Below, piece by piece: positions 24,560 through 33,015 of a DNA stretch of 64,000 nt (positions are counted from its first letter, which is position 1; each line of letters begins with the position of its first letter). The notes under the pieces are model-generated. The model did no database searches. It saw nothing but the letters and a program-made list of their open reading frames with translations, and was not told the origin of the DNA. Origin of the DNA: Deltaproteobacteria bacterium (GTDB lineage: Bacteria; Desulfobacterota; Desulfuromonadia; Desulfuromonadales; Geopsychrobacteraceae); assembly GCA_024280335.1 (NCBI GenBank), contig JAJRQI010000049.1:38300-102299 (forward strand), written 5' to 3'. Position numbers and translations under genes: made by a program.

Positions 24560-25815
24560 GCCCCGGCCTTTTTAAACAGCCGCCGCTTGCGTGGATTGTA
24601 ACGATGATAGGTGCCGTCATCCATCTCCTTGCGGATCACCTGTTTAAACAGCTCGCCCATCTTCAGCTGATGACCGCTCTGCGCGTTGAAGGTGTCCCAG
24701 GCGTAATAGTACATCTCCTGCAGCTTCTCCGGGCTCATCTGCTTCGGCTGAAAGACCACCTTGTCGGCGGTATAATCGATCCAATTGTTCGACAGGATCC
24801 GCCCCTCTTTTTCCAGCTGCTGGCGTACCGGCGAATGCGGAAAGGGGGTCATAATGGTGAACTCGGCAACATCCAGTTCGATCTCGAGCAGAAAATCGAC
24901 CAGCCGTTTAATATCGTCCGCACTCTGATCGTCGGTGCCGAGCAGGATGGTCCCCTCGATACCGATGCCGTGATCCTTGAGCCGCTTGACCCGGTTGCGG
25001 ATCGTCTCCGAGGTATCGAAAACCGCCTGATAGACGTACCAGGCTCCAGCATCGGCGGCCAGCTTGAGGACCTTGTCATCATCGAGAATCGGGTGGGAGA
25101 CCCACTTCTTTTTCAGCGGCGCCATCGCCTTGAACAGATCGATCAACCACTGACGATCCTGGGCCAGCGAGTTGTCGACGATAAACAGACGGTTGTTCTG
25201 GATCGCCTCCATCTCCTCGATCACCATGTCGATCGGCCGCGGACGGAAACTGGTACCACCGAGAAATCCGGTGCAGCAGGGGAAGCAGTTGAACTTGCAG
25301 CCACGCGAGGCATGCACCAGATCTAGCATCTGCACGCCGCGATAGTTATACAGTTCACGGTCGAGAATTTCGCGCTTGGCAGTGCCGATCAGGTTGATGT
25401 CGGGCGGGTTGTGCATGTAGTCGTAAACCGGCTGCAACTCGCCACGCTGAAAATCCTCAATCACCTGGCCGAAGCGCCCTTCGACCTCACCGAGAAAGAC
25501 CGAATCGGCATGCTGCTGCACCTCCTCGGCATGCAGCATGGTCGAAATACCACCGAAGATAACCTTTTTGCCCCGCTCGCGAAACTCGCGGGCGATCTCG
25601 AACGCGCGCGGCAGTTGCGAGCTGAGCATGGTTGAAATCGCCACCAGATCACAGCTGGCATCGAAATCGATGGTCTGCAGATTATCATCGGTAAAATTGA
25701 CCTCCACCTCGGCTGGCATCGCCGCGGCGAAGACCACCGGTCCGTGTGGCGGCAGGTGAAACTCGGTCTGCCGATCAAGCTTCGGCCAGCGCGGGTAGAT
25801 CAGTTCCATTTTCAT
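24556..25815 (-). CDS. Cobalamin-binding-domain radical SAM protein (cluster rSAM-1)
   Basis: The 419-residue protein has an N-terminal B12-binding type region (about 25-130, KKVIFGGISTMLHAEEV) and a radical SAM motif GCKFNCFPCCTG with Cys173, Cys177 and Cys180. The C-terminal part has FTIMTPFPHSPVRQQLEKEG. It is the first gene after a 146-bp gap, so it may start a sub-operon. It has the spacing of an ordinary class B protein. The substrate is unknown. Confidence 0.87.
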   Translation of the reverse strand: MKMELIYPRWPKLDRQTEFHLPPHGPVVFAAAMPAEVEVNFTDDNLQTIDFDASCDLVAISTMLSSQLPRAFEIAREFRERGKKVIFGGISTMLHAEEVQQHADSVFLGEVEGRFGQVIEDFQRGELQPVYDYMHNPPDINLIGTAKREILDRELYNYRGVQMLDLVHASRGCKFNCFPCCTGFLGGTSFRPRPIDMVIEEMEAIQNNRLFIVDNSLAQDRQWLIDLFKAMAPLKKKWVSHPILDDDKVLKLAADAGAWYVYQAVFDTSETIRNRVKRLKDHGIGIEGTILLGTDDQSADDIKRLVDFLLEIELDVAEFTIMTPFPHSPVRQQLEKEGRILSNNWIDYTADKVVFQPKQMSPEKLQEMYYYAWDTFNAQSGHQLKMGELFKQVIRKEMDDGTYHRYNPRKRRLFKKAGA

Positions 25816-25905
25816 GCGGCGGGACTCCTATTGCTTTTGCGGAGAGGTCGGCATCCACCAAATCGGCTAATCTTTACGAATCTATAAACTTAAAATAACG
25901 ATTCA

Positions 25906-25938
25906 ACCTAACCCTTCTCCCTGTGGGAGAGGGGACGA
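25906..25938. repeat. Short intergenic hairpin (CCCTTCTCCC/GGGAGAGGGG)
   Basis: CCCTTCTCCC-TGT-GGGAGAGGGG forms a stem in the 146-bp gap between the KS-like gene and rSAM-1. It resembles a widespread short palindromic repeat and could also end upstream transcripts. Confidence 0.5.
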
Positions 25939-25961
25939 TTTCCGCGCGTAGCGGAAGATTG

Positions 25962-26705
25962 CTACGAATCAGGTATCTTTTCTCCGCCATCCACGACAGA
26001 GGCCGTAACCTGCAAACAAGCGGCAATCAGTTGCGATAAATTTTCCAGCCGGTCGCTATTGAAAAAGAGTTGCTCATTTTGCAGCTCCAATTCTCCGTAG
26101 CTGCTGATCTCGCTGCGCGGGGTCGTTTCCAGCAGCAGGAACAGGCTGCCGGGCAAATCATCCTCTGCCGCTAACTCCGGCGGCGCAACCAGATCGACGA
26201 TCCCGACCAGGATCCCGCACTGTTCACTCCATGACAACTCTTCCATCCCGGTTTGCAGCGCGGCCAAACGGCTGGGATCACGACGATTGATAATCAGACT
26301 ATTACCGGTCAGCCCGAAACGCAGCGCCGCTTCACCGAGAAAACAGTTCGGCAGGGTGTAGGCGAACAGGTTGGGACTGGCCAGCTTGCCCTGCTGTGGA
26401 ATCAGCGTCTGCAGATAATCGAGGTCGGTCTGCAGGCAGCCGTAACGACTGGCGGCGATAATCCCCAGCGGGCGCTTTTTCTGCCAAGCTTCTGCCCCGG
26501 CATCGCGCAGACAGAAGGTCACGGCCGCCAGGCCGATGCGGGAGAAATCATCCAGCCGACCGAAACGCCGGTCGATCCGGGCGAAGAGATCTTTGCGGGT
26601 CGGGATCTGCAGCTCTCCCGCTTGCAGCGGCGGGGATTGAGATTGCCGTCCCTGGCCGAACCCGGCCGGGGTCACCCAGCCGATGCCGTTGATCCAGGCC
26701 TTCAT
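25962..26705 (-). CDS. Short ketosynthase-like protein, no active site visible
   Basis: The 247-residue protein resembles the N-terminal half of a ketosynthase (INGIGWVTPAGFG at the start, RRFGRLDDFSRIGL, PLGIIAASRYGCLQTDLDYLQ). It lacks the nucleophilic Cys region: the corresponding stretch NSLIINRRDPSRLAALQ has no Cys. It also lacks both His motifs, and is about 140 residues short. Its start overlaps the stop of KS-C by 4 bp, so it could be an inactive partner of KS-C. This form recurs in aryl polyene-like clusters and does not look like a recent truncation. Confidence 0.75.
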   Translation of the reverse strand: MKAWINGIGWVTPAGFGQGRQSQSPPLQAGELQIPTRKDLFARIDRRFGRLDDFSRIGLAAVTFCLRDAGAEAWQKKRPLGIIAASRYGCLQTDLDYLQTLIPQQGKLASPNLFAYTLPNCFLGEAALRFGLTGNSLIINRRDPSRLAALQTGMEELSWSEQCGILVGIVDLVAPPELAAEDDLPGSLFLLLETTPRSEISSYGELELQNEQLFFNSDRLENLSQLIAACLQVTASVVDGGEKIPDS

Positions 26706-27832
26706 CGATCTCCCCCCTGCAGCACCAGCGCCGCATTGATGCCGCCGAAGCCGGAATTGGTACAGAGCAGGTAGTCGCCGCAGATTTCCTGAGGGGCCAC
26801 AGAAATCCGCCTCTGCCCGGTATCCTCTGGCTGCTCACAACCAAGCGTGCCGGGGATCATCTGCTGCTGCAAGGCATAACCGGCAACCAGCACTTCGAGA
26901 CCGCCGGCGGCACCGAGACAATGACCGACACTGCCTTTAATCCCATGCAGCGGCGGCAGGTCGTCAGCGAACAGGTTCTGAAACGCAGTCAATTCCATGG
27001 CGTCGTTATAGGGCGTGCCGGTACCGTGGGCATTGATTGCCGCGATCTGAGCGGCGTTGATTGCCGCTTTTTTCAGTGCCGCCCGACAAGCCAAAAACAG
27101 GCCGCTGCCGTCGCGCGCCGGGGCGGTCACATGGTGGGCATCGTTAGCCGCCCCCCAGCCGACGATGGTCGCCAGCGGCGGCTGGGCCTGGCGCGCCGCC
27201 CGCGCTTCGCTCATCAGCAGCAGCGCGACCCCGGCTTCGCCAAGGTTCAACCCCTGACGCTGTTTATCGAACGGCTTGCACGGCTCGGCAGACAGCGCCT
27301 GTAAGGCGGAAAATCCGGAAAAAACAAATTCACTGACAATGTCGGCGGCATAGACCAATACCACTTCGGCCTGCCCGGCGGCGACCAGCGCCGCACTGCG
27401 AGCCAAGGCAATGGTCGAAGAGGCGCAGGCGGCGTTGATATTCATGCCGCCGTCACGCAACCCGAAGCGCCGGGAGATCTTCTTCAGCAGCGGCTCGAAC
27501 AGCACCGCCTGCGGCAAGGCCTCTCCAGCCCGGACTGAAACATCGAGACGATCGATCTCGCCCTTGGTCGAAGCGACCAAAAGCCGTGCATCCTGCGGTA
27601 CCTCGCCTAACTGCTCTGCCAACTGTTCCAGCAGCGGATCGAGACGCGAGCCCTCAAGCGGGGCGGTCAAATCCTCGATACAGGCGGCCAGCGAGGAAAC
27701 ATAATTCTCGCAATTAAAGCGCTGCAGCTGGGCAATGCCGCTGCGCCCGTCGAGCAGTCCCTGCCAGAGCGCATCCGGCCCGCTACCAAGCGCGGTGACA
27801 CAGGCGACCTTGCTGATCACAACCGATTTCAA
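26702..27832 (-). CDS. Beta-ketoacyl-ACP synthase (KS-C)
   Basis: The 376-residue enzyme has intact catalytic residues: Cys136 in NINAACASSTIA, His269 in NAHGTGTPYND and His304 in KGSVGHCLGAAG. It overlaps the thioesterase gene upstream and the short KS-like gene downstream by 4 bp each. It belongs to the first half of the cluster with the dehydratase and exporter genes. Confidence 0.92.
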   Translation of the reverse strand: MKSVVISKVACVTALGSGPDALWQGLLDGRSGIAQLQRFNCENYVSSLAACIEDLTAPLEGSRLDPLLEQLAEQLGEVPQDARLLVASTKGEIDRLDVSVRAGEALPQAVLFEPLLKKISRRFGLRDGGMNINAACASSTIALARSAALVAAGQAEVVLVYAADIVSEFVFSGFSALQALSAEPCKPFDKQRQGLNLGEAGVALLLMSEARAARQAQPPLATIVGWGAANDAHHVTAPARDGSGLFLACRAALKKAAINAAQIAAINAHGTGTPYNDAMELTAFQNLFADDLPPLHGIKGSVGHCLGAAGGLEVLVAGYALQQQMIPGTLGCEQPEDTGQRRISVAPQEICGDYLLCTNSGFGGINAALVLQGGDR

Positions 27833-28290
27833 CCCAACTCTCCCACCTGCCAGCGCTGCCGGAACTGCTCATAAAACGGCGGCGGCACCATCAGCACATT
27901 GTCCTGTTTATCCAGCAGCAGCTGCACCGTGTAGCCGCTGGTCGTCACCTCTCCGGCGGCGTTGCGCAGGATAAATTCATGATTGAGGCGGACCGCGTCG
28001 GACCAATGCAGGATCGCTTCGATGGTAAATGACTCACCAAAACGCAACGGCAGCTGGTAATCGACATGCAGCTGCTTGATCGGTGCAACGATCCCCTGCT
28101 GATAGAAATCCATATAACCGAGCCCGTACTGTTCGCCGAGCAGCACCCGGCCATCCTCAAAATAGCTCGGGTAACGGCCGTGCCAAACGATCGCCAGGGC
28201 ATCGACCTCTTCAAACCGCACCACCCGCTCGGTGATGCAGCGCAGTGCCGGCGGATCATCAACAGAGCTTCTGAAATAAGGCTTTTTCAT
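27829..28290 (-). CDS. 4-hydroxybenzoyl-CoA thioesterase-family acyl thioesterase
   Basis: The 153-residue hot-dog protein has the 4HBT signature FEEVDALAIVWHGRYPSYF, including Asp30 and the WHGRY region. Members hydrolyse acyl-CoA or acyl-ACP. In aryl polyene clusters a similar enzyme works in chain release or editing. It overlaps the FabZ-like gene upstream and KS-C downstream by 4 bp. Confidence 0.9.
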   Translation of the reverse strand: MKKPYFRSSVDDPPALRCITERVVRFEEVDALAIVWHGRYPSYFEDGRVLLGEQYGLGYMDFYQQGIVAPIKQLHVDYQLPLRFGESFTIEAILHWSDAVRLNHEFILRNAAGEVTTSGYTVQLLLDKQDNVLMVPPPFYEQFRQRWQVGELG

Positions 28291-28667
28291 ACTGGTTCTC
28301 CAGCAGTAAAACTGAGATTAAACGTGGCTGCAGCCTCTGTGTCGCAGTAGAGTTCGGCTTTATAGCGCAACAACTCACTCACCTCACGCAGGGCAACCTT
28401 GACCCGAATCCGGTCACCGGGACGCAACTCGCGCCTGAATTTAGCCCGTTCCAGACTCTGAAACTCCAGGCGCTGGCCGTACAGTTGTTCGGCGACCAGC
28501 TGCGCCATCAGGGTCTGCAGGATCGCCGGCAGGATCGGGTAGCCGGGAAAATGTCCGGCGAAACCGGGAAAATCTTCGGCAAAGCGAAAACTCTGCTCGG
28601 CGCTGCCTTTGGCCAGATTCGCCGGGGCCAGCGCTGAGCGGATAATCGCTTGACGCATGCTGTTCAT
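28287..28667 (-). CDS. Hot-dog 3-hydroxyacyl-ACP dehydratase (FabZ/ApeI-like)
   Basis: The 126-residue protein carries the FabA/FabZ active-site signature FAGHFPGYPILPAILQ with His39. It dehydrates 3-hydroxyacyl-ACP to trans-2-enoyl-ACP. The short length and the motif resemble the ApeI-type dehydratase of aryl polyene clusters. The start overlaps the stop of the DUF3261 lipoprotein gene by 4 bp. A second, different dehydratase lies at 32354-32776, so two dehydratases with different chain ranges are likely. Confidence 0.88.
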   Translation of the reverse strand: MNSMRQAIIRSALAPANLAKGSAEQSFRFAEDFPGFAGHFPGYPILPAILQTLMAQLVAEQLYGQRLEFQSLERAKFRRELRPGDRIRVKVALREVSELLRYKAELYCDTEAAATFNLSFTAGEPV

Positions 28668-29332
28668 TTTTTCTGTTTCACCTCAGTCAGCCAGAGCGTA
28701 AGCCGCACTCCATGCCGGTAATCATTATAGAGAATCTGCTGCGGAATCCGCTGATCGGCAAAGTTTTTATAGTCGCGATAGGCAACCCGCCAGTCATCAG
28801 TATCCGTCAGCTGACGAATTTCCTGCAAGTCTCCGGAGCAGTCAAAAATAAAACCAAGCTCACCGCCGGCCAGCGGTCGCCAGAGCCGCTGGGTTGCCGG
28901 TCGTTGCTGCAGTCGATCGTCGGGCAGCGGAACCGGCGGGAGGAAGATCCGCCGCAGACTGTCAGCCACACCGACAACAAAGTTCGCTTGTTGCTGCAAT
29001 TGCGGCAACGCCCGGTGCAACTGCTGCCCCTGCTCATCGAGCTGTAGATCGAACATCACCAGGCCCAGCTCATTCATCGCCACCAGCCGCGCCTCGCGCC
29101 GTTCGCTGTCGAGTCGCAGCAGCCCCTGCAGGGGAAATTTTCTGCCGCGAACCTCCAACAGTGCCGACTGCCGCAGATGCCAGATTGCCGGTTGCTGCAG
29201 CCAGTTTCCGCTCAACAGTTGCCGGCGACTTGGATAACTGCTGCACTCGGCAACTTTCACCGGCCGCTCAAGCGGCGCGCAGGCAAACTGCGACAGCAGC
29301 AAAAGGGCAAAAACCAGTAAGCGCACCATCAA
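28664..29332 (-). CDS. DUF3261 outer-membrane lipoprotein
   Basis: The 222-residue precursor has an N-terminal signal ending LLLLSQFACAP, with a Cys at residue 18 that fits a loose lipobox. A beta-rich body follows (WHLRQSALLEVRGRKFPLQGLLRL, LVAMNELGLVMFDLQL). DUF3261 proteins occur beside MMPL and LolA-like genes in aryl polyene-type clusters and probably receive the exported lipid at the outer membrane. It overlaps the MMPL gene by 4 bp. Confidence 0.85.
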   Translation of the reverse strand: MMVRLLVFALLLLSQFACAPLERPVKVAECSSYPSRRQLLSGNWLQQPAIWHLRQSALLEVRGRKFPLQGLLRLDSERREARLVAMNELGLVMFDLQLDEQGQQLHRALPQLQQQANFVVGVADSLRRIFLPPVPLPDDRLQQRPATQRLWRPLAGGELGFIFDCSGDLQEIRQLTDTDDWRVAYRDYKNFADQRIPQQILYNDYRHGVRLTLWLTEVKQKK

Positions 29333-31698
29333 ATTCTCTTCGGTCGGAAGGCCGGGATCACCAGCACTGCGGTCGGCACTGCGGCGCTGATACCAAGCAG
29401 TACGCTGAGACCGATCGAATGCAGGGCTGGATGTTCAGCCAGCACCAGCGCGCCGAAGCCGACCAGCGTGGTCAGCCCGGAGACCAGGACCGCCCGCGAG
29501 GAAGCCAGATCCTCCTCCTGCGCGGCGTGACAGACCATAAAAATCCCGTAGTCGACCCCCAGGCCGATAATCAGAATCGAAGCGACCACATTGAACAGGT
29601 TCAGCTCCAGACCCAGCCAGGCCATGCCGCCAAACATCACCAGCAATCCGGTCAGTACCGGCAGAAGCGCCAGCAGAATACTGTCGACGCGCCGGAACAG
29701 CAGCACCAGCAGCAGCAACACGGCCAATCCGGCCGACAGAATGAAGCGGCTGAAGTCGGCAGCAATCTCGCGACTCAGTTGTCTGCCGAAGCGCCCCTGT
29801 GAAACCAGACGAACACCGGGGATGGTCGCCAGTTTCTCTTCGAGCGCCTCGATCAACTCCGGGCGATCGGGCAACAGACTGAGCAGCCGGTAGCTGTTTT
29901 CATCGACCAGCAGTAGATTCTCCAGCGGTTCGGCCAGACCCAGCTGCTGTAATTGCTCGACGCCTAATTGCTGCGGCGGGTGTTCAACCTGCTCCCAGAA
30001 GGGCGCAAAGGCCGCAGCCGTGAAACCGTAATCCTGCCCTTGGGCGATCAGCAGATCCTGTGTTTGGGCACGGCGCTGCAACCAGAAATCCTGCCACTGT
30101 TGCAAGTGCTGCTGCTGAGTCTGCTGCGAAGGTAACAGCGGTGCCAGACTGACCAGTCCCGGCAGTTTTTCTGCCTGTAACAGTTGCCAGACCTGCTCGT
30201 TACGTTGCAGTGCGGTCTGCAGATCGGCACCGCTGGCGAAGATCAGCGCCCGACCGCGCATATTGCCCCAGACGCGGGTCAACTCGGCCTCGTTCTGGCG
30301 CAAAGCCTCTGATTGATAACTGAGCCGCCGCAAGTCACCGTTGATCGACAGCTGCGGCATCTGCACCGCCGCCAGTACCACCAGCAACAACCAGCTCAGC
30401 AGCACAGTATAGCGCAGCAGCGGCGCGCGATCATAGATATGTCGTTTGAACTGCCGACGGAGGCTGCTGCCTGTTTCGCACGGCGGACCGATAAAGTGCG
30501 GCAGAAAAATTAACGCCAGCAGTACCGCAGCAGCGATTCCGGCCATCGCGAACAGCGCCAGCTGTCGCTGCCCCGGCAGCTCGGAACGCAGCAGCACCGC
30601 AAAAGCCGCCAGGCTGGTCAAAGCACCGAACAGCACCGGCCGCGACACCGCGCGCAACAACTCCTCGCGTGAGCCCTCCCCCTTGCGCAGGGCAAAGTAG
30701 ACATGCAGGCCGAAATCGATGGTGATGCCGAGCAGCACCGCACCGAAGCCGACGGTAATCCCCGAGACCCGTGGATTGCAGAGCGCCACCACCAGCAGCG
30801 CCACGGCAAAGCTGAACAGCGGCAGCAGGTAAACGGACAGCGCCCGCAACGACCGCAGAAACACCAGAAACAGCAGCAGAATCCCGATCCCGGAGGCGAT
30901 CAGCAGCCGCGAGATATCCCGCTGAATGGTCGTGGCGTTGGCCAGCGTATAGGGATGACCGCTGACCAGCTCGGCGCTGATCCCGGTCGGCAGCTGTCGC
31001 CGCGCCCGGTCAAAGGCTTCAAGCAGCCGCTTGCTGCCGCGACTGTCGGTGACCGCAATCTCGGTATCGGCCAGAATCAGACTGTTGCGACCGTCACGGC
31101 TGAGAAAATGCCCCCCTTCCAGCCGCACTTCGGGCACCGGATTCAGGGAGCGCAATTTCTGCAGTGCCAGCCTTTCCAGATCGAGAGGATCGCGGCGAAT
31201 TTTCTGCTTCAGGGCGATTCCCTGCGGTTGCAGCAGCTGCGCCAGAGCGGTCTGCAGGTGTCGGTCAACCGCTGCTTCGCTCAACTGCGCGTCGATTTGT
31301 TGCAGATCATCGGCGTCGGCCAGCAGCGGCAGGTAGCGGCCGAGCTGAGTCAGCAAGGTGCCGCCGAGCTGCTCACCGGGTCCGCTGCTGGCGCCGGCGA
31401 ACAGTTCGGTCGGCAGTACCGCGCGCAACTGTTCGGTGGCGGCCAGCAGTTGTGCCGTTTCAATCCCCTCGGCGGCGCTGAGGTTGATCACCAGCTTGCG
31501 GGCGAAGGGCGCCTGCTGCAACAGCTTGAAATCCTCTGCAACCGGCGAATCGCCATCCGGCAGCAGCGCCGAAATATTCTCTTCCAGCTGCAGGCGGCTC
31601 AACTGCCAACCGCAAAGCAGCAGCAGCAGCAGCAGCGCCAGCAGCAGCCAGCCTCGCCTGTGTTCAAAACAGCGATAACAGGTGGCGAACAGCTTCAT
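29329..31698 (-). CDS. MMPL/RND-family lipid exporter
   Basis: The 789-residue inner-membrane protein has two similar halves. Each has a helix, a large periplasmic domain (about 35-250 and 455-640) and a five-helix bundle containing the MMPL GxxxDY-type motif: ITIDFGLHVYFALRKGEGS in the first half and GLGVDYGIFMVCHAAQEED in the second. It exports lipids using proton flow. It lies between the LolA-like and DUF3261 genes with 4-bp overlaps, the standard export trio of aryl polyene-like clusters. Confidence 0.93.
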   Translation of the reverse strand: MKLFATCYRCFEHRRGWLLLALLLLLLLCGWQLSRLQLEENISALLPDGDSPVAEDFKLLQQAPFARKLVINLSAAEGIETAQLLAATEQLRAVLPTELFAGASSGPGEQLGGTLLTQLGRYLPLLADADDLQQIDAQLSEAAVDRHLQTALAQLLQPQGIALKQKIRRDPLDLERLALQKLRSLNPVPEVRLEGGHFLSRDGRNSLILADTEIAVTDSRGSKRLLEAFDRARRQLPTGISAELVSGHPYTLANATTIQRDISRLLIASGIGILLLFLVFLRSLRALSVYLLPLFSFAVALLVVALCNPRVSGITVGFGAVLLGITIDFGLHVYFALRKGEGSREELLRAVSRPVLFGALTSLAAFAVLLRSELPGQRQLALFAMAGIAAAVLLALIFLPHFIGPPCETGSSLRRQFKRHIYDRAPLLRYTVLLSWLLLVVLAAVQMPQLSINGDLRRLSYQSEALRQNEAELTRVWGNMRGRALIFASGADLQTALQRNEQVWQLLQAEKLPGLVSLAPLLPSQQTQQQHLQQWQDFWLQRRAQTQDLLIAQGQDYGFTAAAFAPFWEQVEHPPQQLGVEQLQQLGLAEPLENLLLVDENSYRLLSLLPDRPELIEALEEKLATIPGVRLVSQGRFGRQLSREIAADFSRFILSAGLAVLLLLVLLFRRVDSILLALLPVLTGLLVMFGGMAWLGLELNLFNVVASILIIGLGVDYGIFMVCHAAQEEDLASSRAVLVSGLTTLVGFGALVLAEHPALHSIGLSVLLGISAAVPTAVLVIPAFRPKRI

Positions 31699-32354
31699 CG
31701 AAACTCCGGCAGCAAAAACGCATCCGCAGGCAGCGGCTGATTGATCTGCACCTGTTCAAAGTGCAGCCGCGTCTGGTCGCCGCCCGCTTCGTGCATTTCA
31801 ACCCGCACAACGTAACGGCTGTCGGCGGAAAACAGAATCTGCAGCTGTTCGATAAACCCGGCCTCGCCGGAATTAAGCGGGAAGAGTTGTAAGCGGACCG
31901 GCTGTTCCGCGAGCAGTTCGATCCGGTAGCGACTGCGTAGCCAATCGATATCGACCCGCGCCCAAGCCAGCAGTTGTTGGGCAACAATCCCCATCATCGG
32001 ATCACCATCGATGCGAAAAGCCGTGACTTCCCGGCTCAAGCTGTTCCAACGTTCCCCCTGCTGACCGCGCAGAACGAAACCGGAAGCGACCGGGGTCAGC
32101 AGTTCCCAGCGCAGATGATCCGGTTGGCGATAATAGAACCGCCCGTCGGAGAGCAGGGTTTCTGCAAACATCGTCAGCTGCTTTTCCTGAACAAAAGTAC
32201 TCGATAAACTTTGCGTTTGCGCGGCGGCGGCCTTTAATCGGGCAAACACCGCTGACAAAGCAAGCTCTTCCTGCGGCGATTCAGCACTGCACCACAGCGG
32301 CAAGCAGAACAGCAGCAGAAACAACAAATATCCGGATTTAACACAGCGAACCAT
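31695..32354 (-). CDS. LolA-like periplasmic lipid carrier
   Basis: The 219-residue precursor has a signal peptide (about 1-25, WCSAES) and the LolA fold features: QTQSLSSTFVQEKQLTMFAE, SDGRFYYRQPDHLRWEL, and a C-terminal VRVEMHEAGGDQTRLHFEQV. The family shields lipids during transit across the periplasm. It works here with the MMPL exporter and the DUF3261 lipoprotein, both in the same translationally coupled set. It is not likely to be the housekeeping LolA, which would lie outside this cluster. Confidence 0.88.
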   Translation of the reverse strand: MVRCVKSGYLLFLLLFCLPLWCSAESPQEELALSAVFARLKAAAAQTQSLSSTFVQEKQLTMFAETLLSDGRFYYRQPDHLRWELLTPVASGFVLRGQQGERWNSLSREVTAFRIDGDPMMGIVAQQLLAWARVDIDWLRSRYRIELLAEQPVRLQLFPLNSGEAGFIEQLQILFSADSRYVVRVEMHEAGGDQTRLHFEQVQINQPLPADAFLLPEFR

Positions 32355-32776
32355 CAGTGGACCCAGACCTTGATTTCACCTCTGGCGAGCAGTTCGTTGC
32401 CGCGCCAGATCTCTCCTTCGGCGACGTCAAACTCCTCCAGCTCAGCCAGGGTTTTAATTTTGATGCTCAACCGGTCTCCCGCTTGTGCCGGAAGCAGTTT
32501 GACACTCTTTTTAATCCCGACCAGAAAACCCTGCTTGACTGGTCTGCTCTCGAGCAGATCACAGTAGCCTTTGACCGCAGCATAAGCCTGCGCCAGCAGT
32601 TCGGTCAGGGCGATATCTTCCAGTCGTCCGGCAGCAGAGACCAGCGGACAATCAGCGGCGATATGTGCTTCGACCACACCGTTTTTGCCGTCAATTTCCA
32701 GCAAACGATCGACCAGCCGCATCGGCAAGCGATGCGGAATCAACTCTTCGGCTGGAAGCGGCAGCGTTATCCCCAT
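32354..32776 (-). CDS. Second hot-dog dehydratase (FabZ/ApeP-like)
   Basis: The 140-residue protein has an N-terminal IPHRLPMRLVDRLLEID motif with His15 and the helix LTELLAQAYAAVKGY. These are typical of the short ApeP-like 3-hydroxyacyl-ACP dehydratases. The stop shares one base with the LolA-like gene start. It is the first gene of its sub-operon, after a 239-bp gap holding a REP-like repeat. Confidence 0.86.
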   Translation of the reverse strand: MGITLPLPAEELIPHRLPMRLVDRLLEIDGKNGVVEAHIAADCPLVSAAGRLEDIALTELLAQAYAAVKGYCDLLESRPVKQGFLVGIKKSVKLLPAQAGDRLSIKIKTLAELEEFDVAEGEIWRGNELLARGEIKVWVH

Positions 32777-32847
32777 TTGGTTCCTCCATCACGTCAGCAA
32801 AAACTATGGATTTATAGTCCAAGACTTTCAGTTGCTACTCATTCTTT

Positions 32848-32916
32848 GTCATTCCCGCGTAGGCGGGAATCCAGAGGTTATCATGGGCTCTGGATCCCCG
32901 CATTCGCGAGGATGAC
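32848..32916. repeat. REP-like paired palindrome within the cluster
   Basis: GTCATTCCCGCGTAGGCGGGAATCCAG and its reverse partner ending GCGAGGATGAC form two face-to-face palindromes, as at 11547-11615 and 40508-40585. Nearby are two further small dyads, GGGACTTTCAGTCCC and GCACTTTCAGTGC (about 32950-32990). Position between sub-operons suggests an mRNA-stabilising or end-of-transcript role. Confidence 0.75.
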
Positions 32917-33015
32917 GATTGAAGCGGGTTGTGACTTTGCTTGTAAAGGGACTTTCAGTCCCGATTCAACCCCCGCACTTTCAGTGCAGGGTGGTTTAGT
33001 TCTCCAATTAATCCT

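Noticed and set aside
30703..31740. A 345-codon plus-strand frame opposite the MMPL gene
   Set aside because: It is antisense to the conserved exporter, Gln/Arg-rich by composition, and has no ribosome site. It is a GC-bias artefact.
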